Positions 34,299 through 42,609 of a stretch of DNA of 64,000 nt are shown piece by piece (position 1 is the stretch's first letter; each line of letters opens with the position of its first letter). The notes below the pieces were generated by a model. That model was not told the DNA's origin. It did not search any database and worked only from the letters and a program-made list of their open reading frames with translations. The DNA is taken from the NCBI RefSeq assembly GCF_030540825.1, contig NZ_JAUOEO010000001.1, positions 4,849,001 through 4,913,000 of the forward strand, in the 5' to 3' direction. The stretch comes from Flavivirga spongiicola. GTDB lineage: Bacteria > Bacteroidota > Bacteroidia > Flavobacteriales > Flavobacteriaceae. The translations under genes and the position numbers were made by a program.

Positions 34299-34373
34299 AA
34301 ATTAATTTTTTATGACACAAAATTCTGTAGAAATCAATAAATTCCACTTGACAAAAGGCAAGAAATGCACCAT

Positions 34374-34952
34374 TTATGCTTTTCTTCTCAACCTGCTTAG
34401 CGTACTATCTGTAATACCTAAATAAGAGGCTATATATTTTAAGGGAGAATGTTTCATAATTTGTGGCTTAGTCGTTAATAATTCCTGATAACGTTGTTCT
34501 GCTGTGCGGTTGATCATACCATAGTTTCGTTTTTTAGAAGCCATAAACTCTTTGACTAAAATGGCGCGTCCAAAATCGCGAAAAGCAGGTTTTTGGTGAA
34601 AAAGCGTGTTCAGTTCCTGATAAGAAATCTTGAATCCGACACAATCTGTTATAGCCTGAATATTAGCTTCTGATGTAACTCCATTAAAAAAGGAGGTCAC
34701 TTCGAAAACCATATTATTTTCAAGGAAAAAATCTGTTGTTATTTCATTACCCTCTAGATCAAAAAGAAAAGTACGCATGAGCCCTTTTTCTAAATAAACA
34801 TAATCATCGCTTATAGTCTTCTCTCGCAATAGAAAATCACCTTTCTTAAATTGAACGGAGTCAAAGCTACGGGCTATTTCCTGTGCTTCTATTAGCGGAA
34901 TAGGAACAATCCGCAGAATAAAATTTGTTAACGAATCTCTGTCTTGGTTCAT
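34374..34952 (-). CDS. Crp/Fnr-family regulator (short flavobacterial type)
   Basis: 192 residues. A cyclic-nucleotide-binding-like domain fills residues 20-120 (DFLLREKTISDDYVYLEKGLMRTF); the C-terminus has the short helix-turn-helix typical of this flavobacterial group (HSPLKYIASYLGITDSTLSRLRRKA). No cysteine sensor. Likely regulator of the adjacent membrane protein gene; effector unknown. Confidence 0.82.
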   Translation of the reverse strand: MNQDRDSLTNFILRIVPIPLIEAQEIARSFDSVQFKKGDFLLREKTISDDYVYLEKGLMRTFLFDLEGNEITTDFFLENNMVFEVTSFFNGVTSEANIQAITDCVGFKISYQELNTLFHQKPAFRDFGRAILVKEFMASKKRNYGMINRTAEQRYQELLTTKPQIMKHSPLKYIASYLGITDSTLSRLRRKA

Positions 34953-35035
34953 TGGTAATATTGTAGAGTATTAAGAAGAAACATAGCCAATCATAGTTAT
35001 TGTTACAACAAAACTAAATTACTACATAAAACAAA

Positions 35036-35068
35036 AAGAGGCAAAAAACTTCATGTCTTTTACCTCTT
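35036..35068 (-). terminator. terminator of the 860-residue secreted protein gene
   Basis: On the minus strand AAGAGGTAAAAGAC, short loop, GTTTTTTGCCTCTTTTTG, 26 bp after the stop. Stem with one mismatch and a T tract on the minus strand. Confidence 0.75.
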
Positions 35069-35093
35069 AAATAGAAATCAGAGTAGCTATCAA

Positions 35094-37676
35094 TTATTCT
35101 ATGAGTAGTTTTATCGTTTTATAAGTTTTTCTCTTACTTTTTATTTTACAGAAATACAATCCTGAACTTAAGCCTGTTCTTTCAAGTTTCATTTCATTTT
35201 TACCTTTAACAGCTTCATGCGTCATCGTTTTAACCAATCCACCTAATTGACTGTAAACCACCAACTCAACCCTTTCAGAATTCTGGCTTGAAAAATGTAT
35301 GGTTGTACTAGACTCCATAGGGTTTGGTGACGCAAATGTTTTATTCAACTCATCCTCTGTTTTAAATGAGTCCACCGAAAGTGTACTACTAGTTGAAAAA
35401 CGTAACTGTTGCAAAGTCATTTCTTTAGTTTCTATATCACCGGTTTCAGCTAGCATGGTAAACACTATAGAGGTTACGTCATTCACTTCAAAATCATTAC
35501 CGTTAATGGATTTAAATTCAGAAAATGGAATACTATAGTCTTGTAATTCATTAGTTAATGAAATACTGGTTTTATACTGTTCTTTCCAGTTGCTCACACC
35601 TTCCTTAACCAATCTAACAATTAATGCTCCTGTTCCTTTCGCTTTAAACTGCAAGCTATTATAATCTGATAAATCTATAGGGTTAAACTTTGGTGTTAAG
35701 GCTCTATAAGCTGCAATATACTCACTGGTATTGGCTGCTAATTCTATATTACGTTCAATAGGAAACTCATCGTCATTAAATTCTTCTTTATTAGGCTCTA
35801 CTTTGTATACGTTAACCATTGTACTTGGTGCTGCATCATCATATCCCCAAGGGCCGTCAGACATAAACAAATCATCTGGTGTAGCGATACCATCACCTAT
35901 TCTAAAACCAATATCAAATAGGTTACCTGCATCTACTTCTATATTCGTAATGTAGTTGCCATCTAAATCTAAAGTTGACGATACATACTCTACAGTATTG
36001 GTTTCTGTAGCCCTTAATCCACCATCAAATTTAACAGCTTCACTCCTATTCGTATTCACAATTTGTAATTCCAGCTTTCCATGATGATATTTACCTTTTC
36101 TAACAAAAACCGTTGGTGGTGTTGAGTTATTATAACTCGTTACTGGCTTTTGAACATCTAATAGTCGTACCACTTCTTCTCCAAGACGTAATAAATCATC
36201 TAAAGAATTGGACCAGATTTGGAAATTATAGAATGGTACATTGTTTTCATATTTATCTAAATTCCAATGGCTTTCAACTTCGAAGTTAGTACCACTGTTT
36301 ATTGGTTTTGCTGATAAACTCAGTACGAATTCCAGAGAACCATCGATATTTCTAATCAATGCTTTTATAAATTTTTGTTCTTTGATTTCTATGGTTGATA
36401 CCGAAATTAGCTCAGCTCCCAATAGCCTATCGCAAATATATTTAGTGTGTTCGTATACACCTTTGTCAGTTTTAAGAACAAGTATTGATGCTACAGCTTC
36501 GTCTGCTTTCATATAATCTACAGAATATATCTCGGTAGCATTGGTAATGCTTAATAAATCTATTGGAGATGATTCTATGACATGGTCTTCATTTAAAATT
36601 TCCAATGGTACAAAATCTGATAATTGTAATCCGGTTTTACTAGTTTTTTTACCATACTTAGCAGATTTTGTAAATCGCTTTGCAGACACTTTATCAAATT
36701 TGTAATTGTTCTTAGCACGGTCAAAGTTTCTCTTATTAATCTGCTCAGACAATCTATTATTACTTTCCAATCCTCCTGAATTACCACTCGATGTTGGTGC
36801 TTCAATAACAGGACAAGCTGCATAACCAGAACATGAAGGATCTTCACAATCTACTAAGCCGTCACCATCATCATCAATACCATTCGTACAATCTTCTTGT
36901 GGTACGGGAGCCGTTGGACAACGAGCACCATCATTTTGAGAACTTGAAGGACCAAAAGCGAACAGATTTGAGTCCATATTATTGGTGCCGTCTAAATCTT
37001 GTACGTTTTGTATAACATAAATAGTTCCAGTTTGATTAGCAGATACATAAAAACGACCAGACGCATCAAAATAAACGGCACCATAAGTGTAATTTAAGCC
37101 TGATAAGATTGGGACTTCACCTAAACTTTCCACAGTGCCGCTTTCTGCTTCTATACGATATAGTATATTGGTTTTCTTTTCTACGGTATATAATTTACCA
37201 TCCACGGCATTGAATGCCCAGTCATGAATGCTTATACTTTTTGATAAATCTTTTGTTGTTATATAACTTCCATAATTATCAGAATCTGGGTTTAGGTCTA
37301 TCGCATAATAAGGTGTTCCTCCACCTTTTAAATAATAAACCCCTTCTGCACTGACATCTCCAATATATCTGCCATTAGTTGGCAACTCATCTACATAAAA
37401 CGTAAGGGTCGAGAAGTCTTTACCTATTCTAACTATAGATTTTGCTGGATAACTTAACGAACCCCAGATAAATCCATCTGTAGGGTTGTACGCAGCAGCG
37501 TTAATAGTTCCTTCTGTTACATCGGTTGCTACTGTATATGAATTCCCAGAGGCCAAGTCAATAGCATACACATCGTTGTATTGGAATAAGTAAGCATTAT
37601 AATCACAATTAAATGGTATGTCTTGTGTATATACACTCGTGTAAATAAGCACAAGTAATAGTAATATTTTTTTCAT
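35094..37676 (-). CDS. large secreted type IX cargo protein, putative matrix/adhesin component
   Basis: 860 residues, signal peptide to about residue 18. Residues 20-250 look like a six-bladed beta-propeller (DUF6923-like: NGRYIGDVSAEGVYYL, HDWAFNAVDGKLYTVE). A calcium-binding-like linker follows (CTNGIDDDGDGLVDCEDPSC near 262), then a unique region, a carbohydrate-binding/CIA30-like beta domain (about 670-775) and a C-terminal type A T9SS sorting domain (ASPNPMESSTTIHF to the end). Site 4 of the LytTR-type operator and a perfect -7 box lie directly upstream, so it is predicted to be co-expressed with the polysaccharide locus. Confidence 0.8.
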   Translation of the reverse strand: MKKILLLLVLIYTSVYTQDIPFNCDYNAYLFQYNDVYAIDLASGNSYTVATDVTEGTINAAAYNPTDGFIWGSLSYPAKSIVRIGKDFSTLTFYVDELPTNGRYIGDVSAEGVYYLKGGGTPYYAIDLNPDSDNYGSYITTKDLSKSISIHDWAFNAVDGKLYTVEKKTNILYRIEAESGTVESLGEVPILSGLNYTYGAVYFDASGRFYVSANQTGTIYVIQNVQDLDGTNNMDSNLFAFGPSSSQNDGARCPTAPVPQEDCTNGIDDDGDGLVDCEDPSCSGYAACPVIEAPTSSGNSGGLESNNRLSEQINKRNFDRAKNNYKFDKVSAKRFTKSAKYGKKTSKTGLQLSDFVPLEILNEDHVIESSPIDLLSITNATEIYSVDYMKADEAVASILVLKTDKGVYEHTKYICDRLLGAELISVSTIEIKEQKFIKALIRNIDGSLEFVLSLSAKPINSGTNFEVESHWNLDKYENNVPFYNFQIWSNSLDDLLRLGEEVVRLLDVQKPVTSYNNSTPPTVFVRKGKYHHGKLELQIVNTNRSEAVKFDGGLRATETNTVEYVSSTLDLDGNYITNIEVDAGNLFDIGFRIGDGIATPDDLFMSDGPWGYDDAAPSTMVNVYKVEPNKEEFNDDEFPIERNIELAANTSEYIAAYRALTPKFNPIDLSDYNSLQFKAKGTGALIVRLVKEGVSNWKEQYKTSISLTNELQDYSIPFSEFKSINGNDFEVNDVTSIVFTMLAETGDIETKEMTLQQLRFSTSSTLSVDSFKTEDELNKTFASPNPMESSTTIHFSSQNSERVELVVYSQLGGLVKTMTHEAVKGKNEMKLERTGLSSGLYFCKIKSKRKTYKTIKLLIE

Positions 37677-37696
37677 AATAGTTGTATTTAATATTA

Positions 37697-37704
37697 CAAA
37701 ACTA
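37697..37704 (-). promoter_or_regulatory. -7 box of the secreted protein gene
   Basis: CAAAACTA on the plus strand is TAGTTTTG on the minus strand, a perfect TAnnTTTG. It lies 20 bp upstream of the start codon and 29 bp from operator site 4. Confidence 0.65.
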
Positions 37705-37733
37705 TATGACTAAAAGTGCTTAAATTTTAATTT

Positions 37734-37765
37734 TCGGTGGATGGAAATTAAGTGTAGACGAATGG
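37734..37765 (-). promoter_or_regulatory. LytTR-type direct-repeat operator, site 4
   Basis: TCGGTGGATGG (37734-37744) and TAGACGAATGG (37755-37765), 21-bp period. It lies between the LytTR regulator gene and the promoter of the secreted protein. The best-formed combination of operator and -7 box in the window. Confidence 0.68.
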
Positions 37766-37778
37766 AAAGGCTAAGTTG

Positions 37779-38492
37779 TTAAAGCAAATTCAAACGCTTC
37801 ATTAACTCAGGTCTATTGGAACGACTTACAGGAATGACGTCTTTTTTTATGAGTACACTGTTATCTTCAATATCAATAATTTTTTTAATATTGATAATGT
37901 ATGAACGATGTACTTTAAGGAATAATGAATCTGGTAATTTCTCCTCAATCTTTTTTAAGGTAGAATGCACCGTATAATTTTTCTCTTCAGTTTTCACATT
38001 GATATAATCCCCTTTGGCTTCAATAAGGTAAATACTGGGAATATCCAGCTTTATTAAACGCCTGTCTATATTTATATACAAATCATTACCAGAAGCAGTT
38101 TCTACAGCATCTGCTGGTTCTGTATTTTTAACAGTTTCTGACGTTGTTGCTTTTGCTTTTTGTATAGCCTTTTCAAACCTTGGTAAGGTTATGGGTTTTA
38201 CCAAATAATCTACAATACAATCATATTCAAAAGCTTCAATCGCAAAATTGGCATCCGAAGTCGTTAAAATTATTTTTGGTGGATTTTTTAAGGTTTGAAT
38301 AAAGTCAAACCCCGTAAAATCTGGCATATGTATATCTAAAAAGATAAGATCTACATTATTCTGATTTAAATATTTAATAGCTTCAATCGCATTTGGAAAT
38401 TCTTCAAGAATGTTTAAACTTGGAATATTTGTACAGAGTTGAGAGATAATAGCTCTGGCTGTAGCTTCGTCATCAATAATAATACAATTCAT
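37779..38492 (-). CDS. LytTR-family response regulator of the H-NOX locus
   Basis: 237 residues. Receiver domain 1-120 with acidic pair DDE near 7-9, phospho-acceptor Asp53 (LIFLDIHMP) and Lys in LVKPITL near 105. The LytTR DNA-binding domain occupies 140-235 (IYLIEAKGDYINVKTEEKNYTVHSTLKKIEEKLP, then FLKVHRSYIINIKKI). It is the last gene of the H-NOX/kinase/HPt operon, 8 bp after the HPt gene. LytTR proteins bind two direct repeats about 21-22 bp apart; six such repeats occur in the window, so this is the prime candidate for binding them. Confidence 0.92.
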   Translation of the reverse strand: MNCIIIDDEATARAIISQLCTNIPSLNILEEFPNAIEAIKYLNQNNVDLIFLDIHMPDFTGFDFIQTLKNPPKIILTTSDANFAIEAFEYDCIVDYLVKPITLPRFEKAIQKAKATTSETVKNTEPADAVETASGNDLYINIDRRLIKLDIPSIYLIEAKGDYINVKTEEKNYTVHSTLKKIEEKLPDSLFLKVHRSYIINIKKIIDIEDNSVLIKKDVIPVSRSNRPELMKRLNLL

Positions 38493-38500
38493 AAAAGTGG

Positions 38501-38821
38501 TTATATGGTCTCTAAAAAGTCCGTTATAAGCTGCAAAATGGTATCAAATTCGGCTTTACCAACGACACTATGGTCTTTTAAATTATTTTCAAAATCTGCA
38601 GCTATAGCATAACTTTTTTCAAGTCCTAAAATACTAATTTTATGCTTAAGTTTGTGTACATTTTCTGCTGATTCTTTAAAGTTTTTAGCTTCAATGTTTT
38701 TAAAATAAACTTCTTTTTCATCTGGAAACTCCCTTTTAATAATAGTTATCAACTTCTCTTTAAAAGCTTCATCTCCACCTGAAAGGGTATTTATATATGA
38801 TAAATTAGGCTGTTCTATCAT
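38501..38821 (-). CDS. HPt phosphotransfer protein
   Basis: 106 residues, all-helical, with the HPt signature around His56 (AENVHKLKHKISILGLEKS; the usual HXLKG has His in place of Gly). The protein carries phosphate between receiver domains in a multistep relay. It overlaps the kinase gene by 4 bp. Since the kinase has no receiver domain, an intermediate receiver is required; the CheY-like protein at 41517 is a candidate. Confidence 0.85.
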   Translation of the reverse strand: MIEQPNLSYINTLSGGDEAFKEKLITIIKREFPDEKEVYFKNIEAKNFKESAENVHKLKHKISILGLEKSYAIAADFENNLKDHSVVGKAEFDTILQLITDFLETI

Positions 38822-40797
38822 TTCTTCTTAAGTGTAAAATAAAATGTCGTGCCTTTTCCTGCTTCGGAATCAATCCAAATTTCTCCTTGGTATAAATCAA
38901 TGATTTTCTTAACTATAGAAAGTCCAACACCTGTTGATTTTTTACTTGTATTAAGAGAATGGAATATTTTAAAAATCTTATCATGATATTCCTTTTTAAT
39001 ACCAACGCCATTATCTTTTATTGAAAATTGATAAAATGATTTTTGTTCTAATACATCAATTTCAATAAGACCTTTCTCTTTATCATTAAACTTGACACCG
39101 TTGCTTATTAAATTTTGAAATAGCTGCTTAAACTTCGTTTTATCTCCTTCTATTATCGGTAGCTTGTTAAGCACATTTATAGAAATATGTTCTGGTACAA
39201 ATAGTATTTTTTTGAGCTCACTGACTATGACATTTAAATCTACAGGTTCTTTTTCGGGCATCTCAGAACCAATACTAGAATACAACAAAACATCAGAAAT
39301 AAGTTGTTCCATCTTCTCTAATGTCGTTTCTATAAGTTCAAAATTCTGAATACTCACAGCATCCAACTTCCCTTTATTATCTTCTTTTATCCAGTTAACC
39401 AGAGCGTCTATACTTCGTAATGGTGACTTTAAATCATGCGACACTATATGTGCATATTCTTGTAACTCATCATTACTTTTTTCAAGTTTTAATAGTAATT
39501 TTTCTTTTTGAAGTTCTAATTTTTTAATATCGGTAATATCTAAATGTACCCCTATTGAACCTACTAATTCTCCATTTAAATTATAATTTGGGGCTCCACT
39601 TATTAACCAATGTCTATCATCTCCTAATTTATTTTTAACTTTTATTTCGTACGAGTGTGATTCCCCTTTACGACGCTTTAAATCTTTAGTTTCTATGACT
39701 TCTGTATTTTCTTTTGTTAAAAATAATTCTTTACCAGTTTTTCCAATAATTTCTTTTTCTGAATATCCAGACATTTCAGAAAAACTCTGATTAATCATTA
39801 ATATTTTACCCTTATTATCAGCTTCAACCAAGCCTAAATTCATATTAGCAATAATGCTACTATATTTTTGTTTTTGAGCTTCTAAACTTTCGCTATACTT
39901 TCGTTTTAAAGTCACATCTCTATAACTCCATAAATGGCCTTTATATTCATGATTTTTAAAAATAGGAATATAGTCGCGTTCTAAAATTTTACCGTCAACC
40001 ATTTTAATTTCATCACCTAAAACAGTGGTTCTTTTATTTAGAGTATCATTAATTTTTGATATAAAGTTTTCTGCATCTACAAATAGATTTTTGCTTTGTT
40101 CTGCTGCATTCGAACAATCTTGCCCTATCATTAATTCCGGAGATATAGGAATATTAAACAATTCACAGAATTTCTTGTTTGTCAGTACTATTTTTCTATT
40201 CTCATCTTCAAGTAAAACACCACTATCTAAATTGAGAATAAGCGTTGATAACCTGTTTTCAGATTCTATCAATTGCTCTTCATTTTGTTTCGCTATAGTT
40301 ATATCTCTAACAATACCTTGTGCAGCGACTGGCACTCCTTTATCATAAATAACACTGGCATTAACATGAACCAATTTAGATTCATTCTTCTTCGTAACTA
40401 TATTTAGAAAAAAATCTGTAATTGAACCTTTTTTCAGTAAAGATTTAAATGAGTCTGTGACGCGTTGTACCTCTGTAGGAGCTGCCATTTTCATTAGATT
40501 AAAATTTTCCTTGGCATTATCAAACCCTAACAAATCTACAGCAGCATCATTCATTTTAAGAATATATCCTTGAAGATCTATAATAACATAAGCATCAACA
40601 ATATTTTCAAAAACACCTTGTAGCTGAGAATCTGTTTTATCTAGTAGTGCTTCTAACTCCGAATAAGATTTTTCTAACTTTTGTTTGGCATCATATAATT
40701 CCGCCGCCTTATCTTCAAGAATTTTTTCTGCTTGTTTTCTGGCAGCTTTTTCACGTGCAAGTGCACGTTTTAGCATGTCAATGTTATCTTGACTCAT
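38818..40797 (-). CDS. cytoplasmic PAS-domain histidine kinase, H-NOX partner
   Basis: 659 residues without membrane helices. N-terminal coiled coil (1-60, MLKRALAREKAARKQAEKILEDKAA-like, seen in H-NOX-associated kinases), three PAS domains (about 58-175, 182-305, 315-430), HisKA with His454 (IVSHDLKSPLRS), and HATPase (about 545-655; NLISNGVKF, DNGVGIKKE, STGVGLSIVKKI). No receiver domain. The ATG overlaps the H-NOX stop by 1 bp, so sensor and kinase are translated together and probably interact directly, as in other bacterial H-NOX/kinase pairs where NO-bound H-NOX inhibits the kinase. Confidence 0.92.
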   Translation of the reverse strand: MSQDNIDMLKRALAREKAARKQAEKILEDKAAELYDAKQKLEKSYSELEALLDKTDSQLQGVFENIVDAYVIIDLQGYILKMNDAAVDLLGFDNAKENFNLMKMAAPTEVQRVTDSFKSLLKKGSITDFFLNIVTKKNESKLVHVNASVIYDKGVPVAAQGIVRDITIAKQNEEQLIESENRLSTLILNLDSGVLLEDENRKIVLTNKKFCELFNIPISPELMIGQDCSNAAEQSKNLFVDAENFISKINDTLNKRTTVLGDEIKMVDGKILERDYIPIFKNHEYKGHLWSYRDVTLKRKYSESLEAQKQKYSSIIANMNLGLVEADNKGKILMINQSFSEMSGYSEKEIIGKTGKELFLTKENTEVIETKDLKRRKGESHSYEIKVKNKLGDDRHWLISGAPNYNLNGELVGSIGVHLDITDIKKLELQKEKLLLKLEKSNDELQEYAHIVSHDLKSPLRSIDALVNWIKEDNKGKLDAVSIQNFELIETTLEKMEQLISDVLLYSSIGSEMPEKEPVDLNVIVSELKKILFVPEHISINVLNKLPIIEGDKTKFKQLFQNLISNGVKFNDKEKGLIEIDVLEQKSFYQFSIKDNGVGIKKEYHDKIFKIFHSLNTSKKSTGVGLSIVKKIIDLYQGEIWIDSEAGKGTTFYFTLKKK

Positions 40798-41336
40798 TAG
40801 TTTTTATTAATTAAAAACTTAACCTCGGTTCCGTCTTCTTTTATTTTTTCTAACTCAATAGTGGCAGTCGAGTTAAAATGTTCGAACGTTTTGTTCATTA
40901 ACCCTAAACCAAAATGGTGCATAGCTCTACTCGATTTATAAATCATTACGAGTGAATTATCTGATTTTTCAAGAACTTCAAAAGTTGGTAATTCTGCATC
41001 TGGATAAATTTTCCTAACCTCCACATGAATATGATTCTCAATAGATGCTAACATCTCTATGGGATCTTTGTAAGTAACTAAAAGCCCTGGGTAGCTATCT
41101 TTTAAAACACCAAAAAAGTGTTCCGCATAGACTAATAATAAATCGTCAATTTTAATATTTGTACGGGCACTTAAATGTTGAAGTAATTGGAGCATTTCAG
41201 AGAATTTATAGGTGCCGACGGCAGTATAAACGCCTTCGGACTCTAACTCAGATTGCGATATAATAGTATCGACCATTTCTAAGCCAAATTTTTCTTCAAC
41301 AAGATCTAAAAACTCTGTAAATACAATACCTTTCAT
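40797..41336 (-). CDS. H-NOX haem-based nitric oxide sensor
   Basis: 179 residues, H-NOX family length. The N-terminus MKGIVFTEFLDLVEEKFG is diagnostic. The proximal haem ligand should be His104 (NHIHVEVRKIYPDAELP); the haem-propionate-binding YXSXR motif is Tyr133-Ser135-Arg137 (IYKSSRAMHHFGLGL). The spacing of 29 residues from His to Tyr matches characterised H-NOX proteins. Facultative anaerobes use such proteins to sense NO and regulate a kinase, often controlling biofilm. First gene of a four-gene operon with kinase, HPt and LytTR regulator. Confidence 0.93.
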   Translation of the reverse strand: MKGIVFTEFLDLVEEKFGLEMVDTIISQSELESEGVYTAVGTYKFSEMLQLLQHLSARTNIKIDDLLLVYAEHFFGVLKDSYPGLLVTYKDPIEMLASIENHIHVEVRKIYPDAELPTFEVLEKSDNSLVMIYKSSRAMHHFGLGLMNKTFEHFNSTATIELEKIKEDGTEVKFLINKN

Positions 41337-41516
41337 ACGTTTAAATTTTATAATTGAAATAATCGTTAATTAAATATTAAGAATGTATGTAGCCCAGCAA
41401 TCTCTCACTAAACCTATCTTTTTAAACATTCCTTTTTATGAATGTTTTTTTAAAATTTAATAAAGATTTTTTTGAAACCGGCTATCCCCGAGGCAAGCCT
41501 CGGAGAATTTTTTTGA
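41337..41516. repeat. intergenic region upstream of H-NOX with two hairpins
   Basis: Holds AAACATTC, loop, GAATGTTT (41424-41447, followed by T on the plus strand) and a GC-rich dispersed hairpin CCGAGGC AA GCCTCGG (41488-41503). The second is related to the hairpin at 63809-63828. No LytTR-type repeat was found here, so the H-NOX operon may instead be read through from the CheY-like gene. Confidence 0.5.
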
Positions 41517-41930
41517 TTAAATTTTTATTAATTCATTAATACTCCAATAAGCAAGTAGGTTTTTTATTTTGGTAACGTAATCTTCATATTTTAAAGGCTT
41601 TAAAACATAACCTGCAATACCTAACTTATAACATTCTAATAAATCCTTTTGATTATTAGAGGTTGTTAATACAATAGCAGGGATATGTCTTAAATTTTCA
41701 TCCTTTTTTAAAATAGACAAAAATTCTATACCATTAATTTTTGGCATGTTTAAATCTAATAAAATTATGTGAGGTAATTCGTATTTTTTTTCTAAAATAT
41801 TTAAAGCTTCTTCTCCATTATGGGCTTCTATAATATTATGATCAAGGTTTAGAGACGCTACGACCCTATTTAATTTCATAACTTCAATCATATCATCTTC
41901 AATAAGGAGAATTTTCAAATTATTTTTCAT
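41517..41930 (-). CDS. single-domain CheY/Rcp1-like response regulator
   Basis: 137 residues, receiver domain only: acidic pair EDD at 11-13, phospho-acceptor Asp59 (IILLDLNMP), Thr in VLTTS and Lys in YVLKPLKYED. No output domain, so it must act through protein interaction, most simply as the middle receiver of a relay from kinase to HPt. Upstream of H-NOX in the same orientation. LytTR-type site 5 lies 79 bp upstream of its start, which suggests feedback control. Confidence 0.88.
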   Translation of the reverse strand: MKNNLKILLIEDDMIEVMKLNRVVASLNLDHNIIEAHNGEEALNILEKKYELPHIILLDLNMPKINGIEFLSILKKDENLRHIPAIVLTTSNNQKDLLECYKLGIAGYVLKPLKYEDYVTKIKNLLAYWSINELIKI

Positions 41931-42009
41931 TACTTACAATTTAGTTGCATGTAAAAATAATCTAATAGGGTAAAATGATAGCTTTACTTCGTTAGATTCA
42001 ATTTAAGTG

Positions 42010-42041
42010 TAGGTGAATCGCAATTAAGTGTCGACGAATGG
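42010..42041 (-). promoter_or_regulatory. LytTR-type direct-repeat operator, site 5
   Basis: TAGGTGAATCG (42010-42020) and TCGACGAATGG (42031-42041), 21-bp period; both copies are preceded by TTAAGTG, making the similarity longer than at other sites. Upstream of the CheY-like gene. The -7 box is not clear here. Confidence 0.62.
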
Positions 42042-42059
42042 TTTTTTGTATTTCAAAGA

Positions 42060-42398
42060 TCAGGCTGCATCTAGCCTTAGAGTGCTTGTCAAGCTAATAG
42101 TATTTCTCTGAGCACTAAGCTTATTGTGTTCTAAACCTCTTAAGAAAGAGAGTGAAAAGAAACGCAACTGCTTATCATTTAAATTTAATTCTAAATGATT
42201 TATAAATTCTAATTGCTTTAATCGCTTATTCAAAACAACTTCTTCTTGTTGTTTTATTTTAGAATGAGCTTGAAATCTCTGAGAATCAGGTTTTCTTTCT
42301 ATAAACTCAGGCTTGTTATTTTTTGAATTATAAGTAAAGGTCTTAATTATTTTGTCCAATTTGGAATAGAGAGAATTTTTCATTTGTAAATAATTCAA
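42060..42398 (-). CDS. small hypothetical protein of the LytTR regulon
   Basis: 112 residues (an in-frame ATG at 42383 would give 107). Basic, helical, glutamine/lysine-rich, without signal or membrane segment; contains ERKPDSQRFQAHSKIKQQEE and LNDKQLRFFSLSFLRGLEHNKLSAQ. I do not recognise it. It is preceded by LytTR-type site 6 and lies directly upstream of the relay genes, so it may be a small regulator or effector of the same pathway. Confidence 0.55.
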   Translation of the reverse strand: MNYLQMKNSLYSKLDKIIKTFTYNSKNNKPEFIERKPDSQRFQAHSKIKQQEEVVLNKRLKQLEFINHLELNLNDKQLRFFSLSFLRGLEHNKLSAQRNTISLTSTLRLDAA

Positions 42399-42483
42399 GT
42401 TAATATTTCAGTGAATTAATTAAGGTAAATTTAGATTTGAAATGAATTGGATTTATAAAAATTCTTCAAACGAAAGTATTACT

Positions 42484-42515
42484 AAGGTAAAATAAAACGA
42501 AGTGTCGACGAATGG
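42484..42515 (-). promoter_or_regulatory. LytTR-type direct-repeat operator, site 6 (one half degenerate)
   Basis: AAGGTAAAATA (42484-42494, weak) and TCGACGAATGG (42505-42515, identical to the strong half of site 5), 21-bp period. It lies between the small hypothetical gene (minus) and the Rrf2 gene (plus). Confidence 0.45.
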
Positions 42516-42542
42516 GATTTTGTATAGGTTTTGAAAATACTT

Positions 42543-42574
42543 TTTTATAAAGGATAAATTTGTCCGTTATAAAA
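42543..42574 (+). promoter_or_regulatory. Rrf2-type palindromic operator at the nsrR-like promoter
   Basis: 32-bp near-perfect palindrome: outer arms TTTTATAAAGGA and TCCGTTATAAAA (11 of 12 paired) around TAAATTTG. The -7 box TACATTTG lies at 42583-42590, so a bound dimer would cover the -33 region. Autoregulation of the Rrf2 gene is likely. Confidence 0.65.
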
Positions 42575-42609
42575 TTTAGAATTACATTTGTATTATAATA
42601 ATAGACAAT

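Noticed and set aside
40797-41336. H-NOX as a direct cyclic-di-GMP regulator
   Set aside because: No GGDEF, EAL or HD-GYP gene lies in the window; the outputs visible are a kinase and a LytTR regulator.
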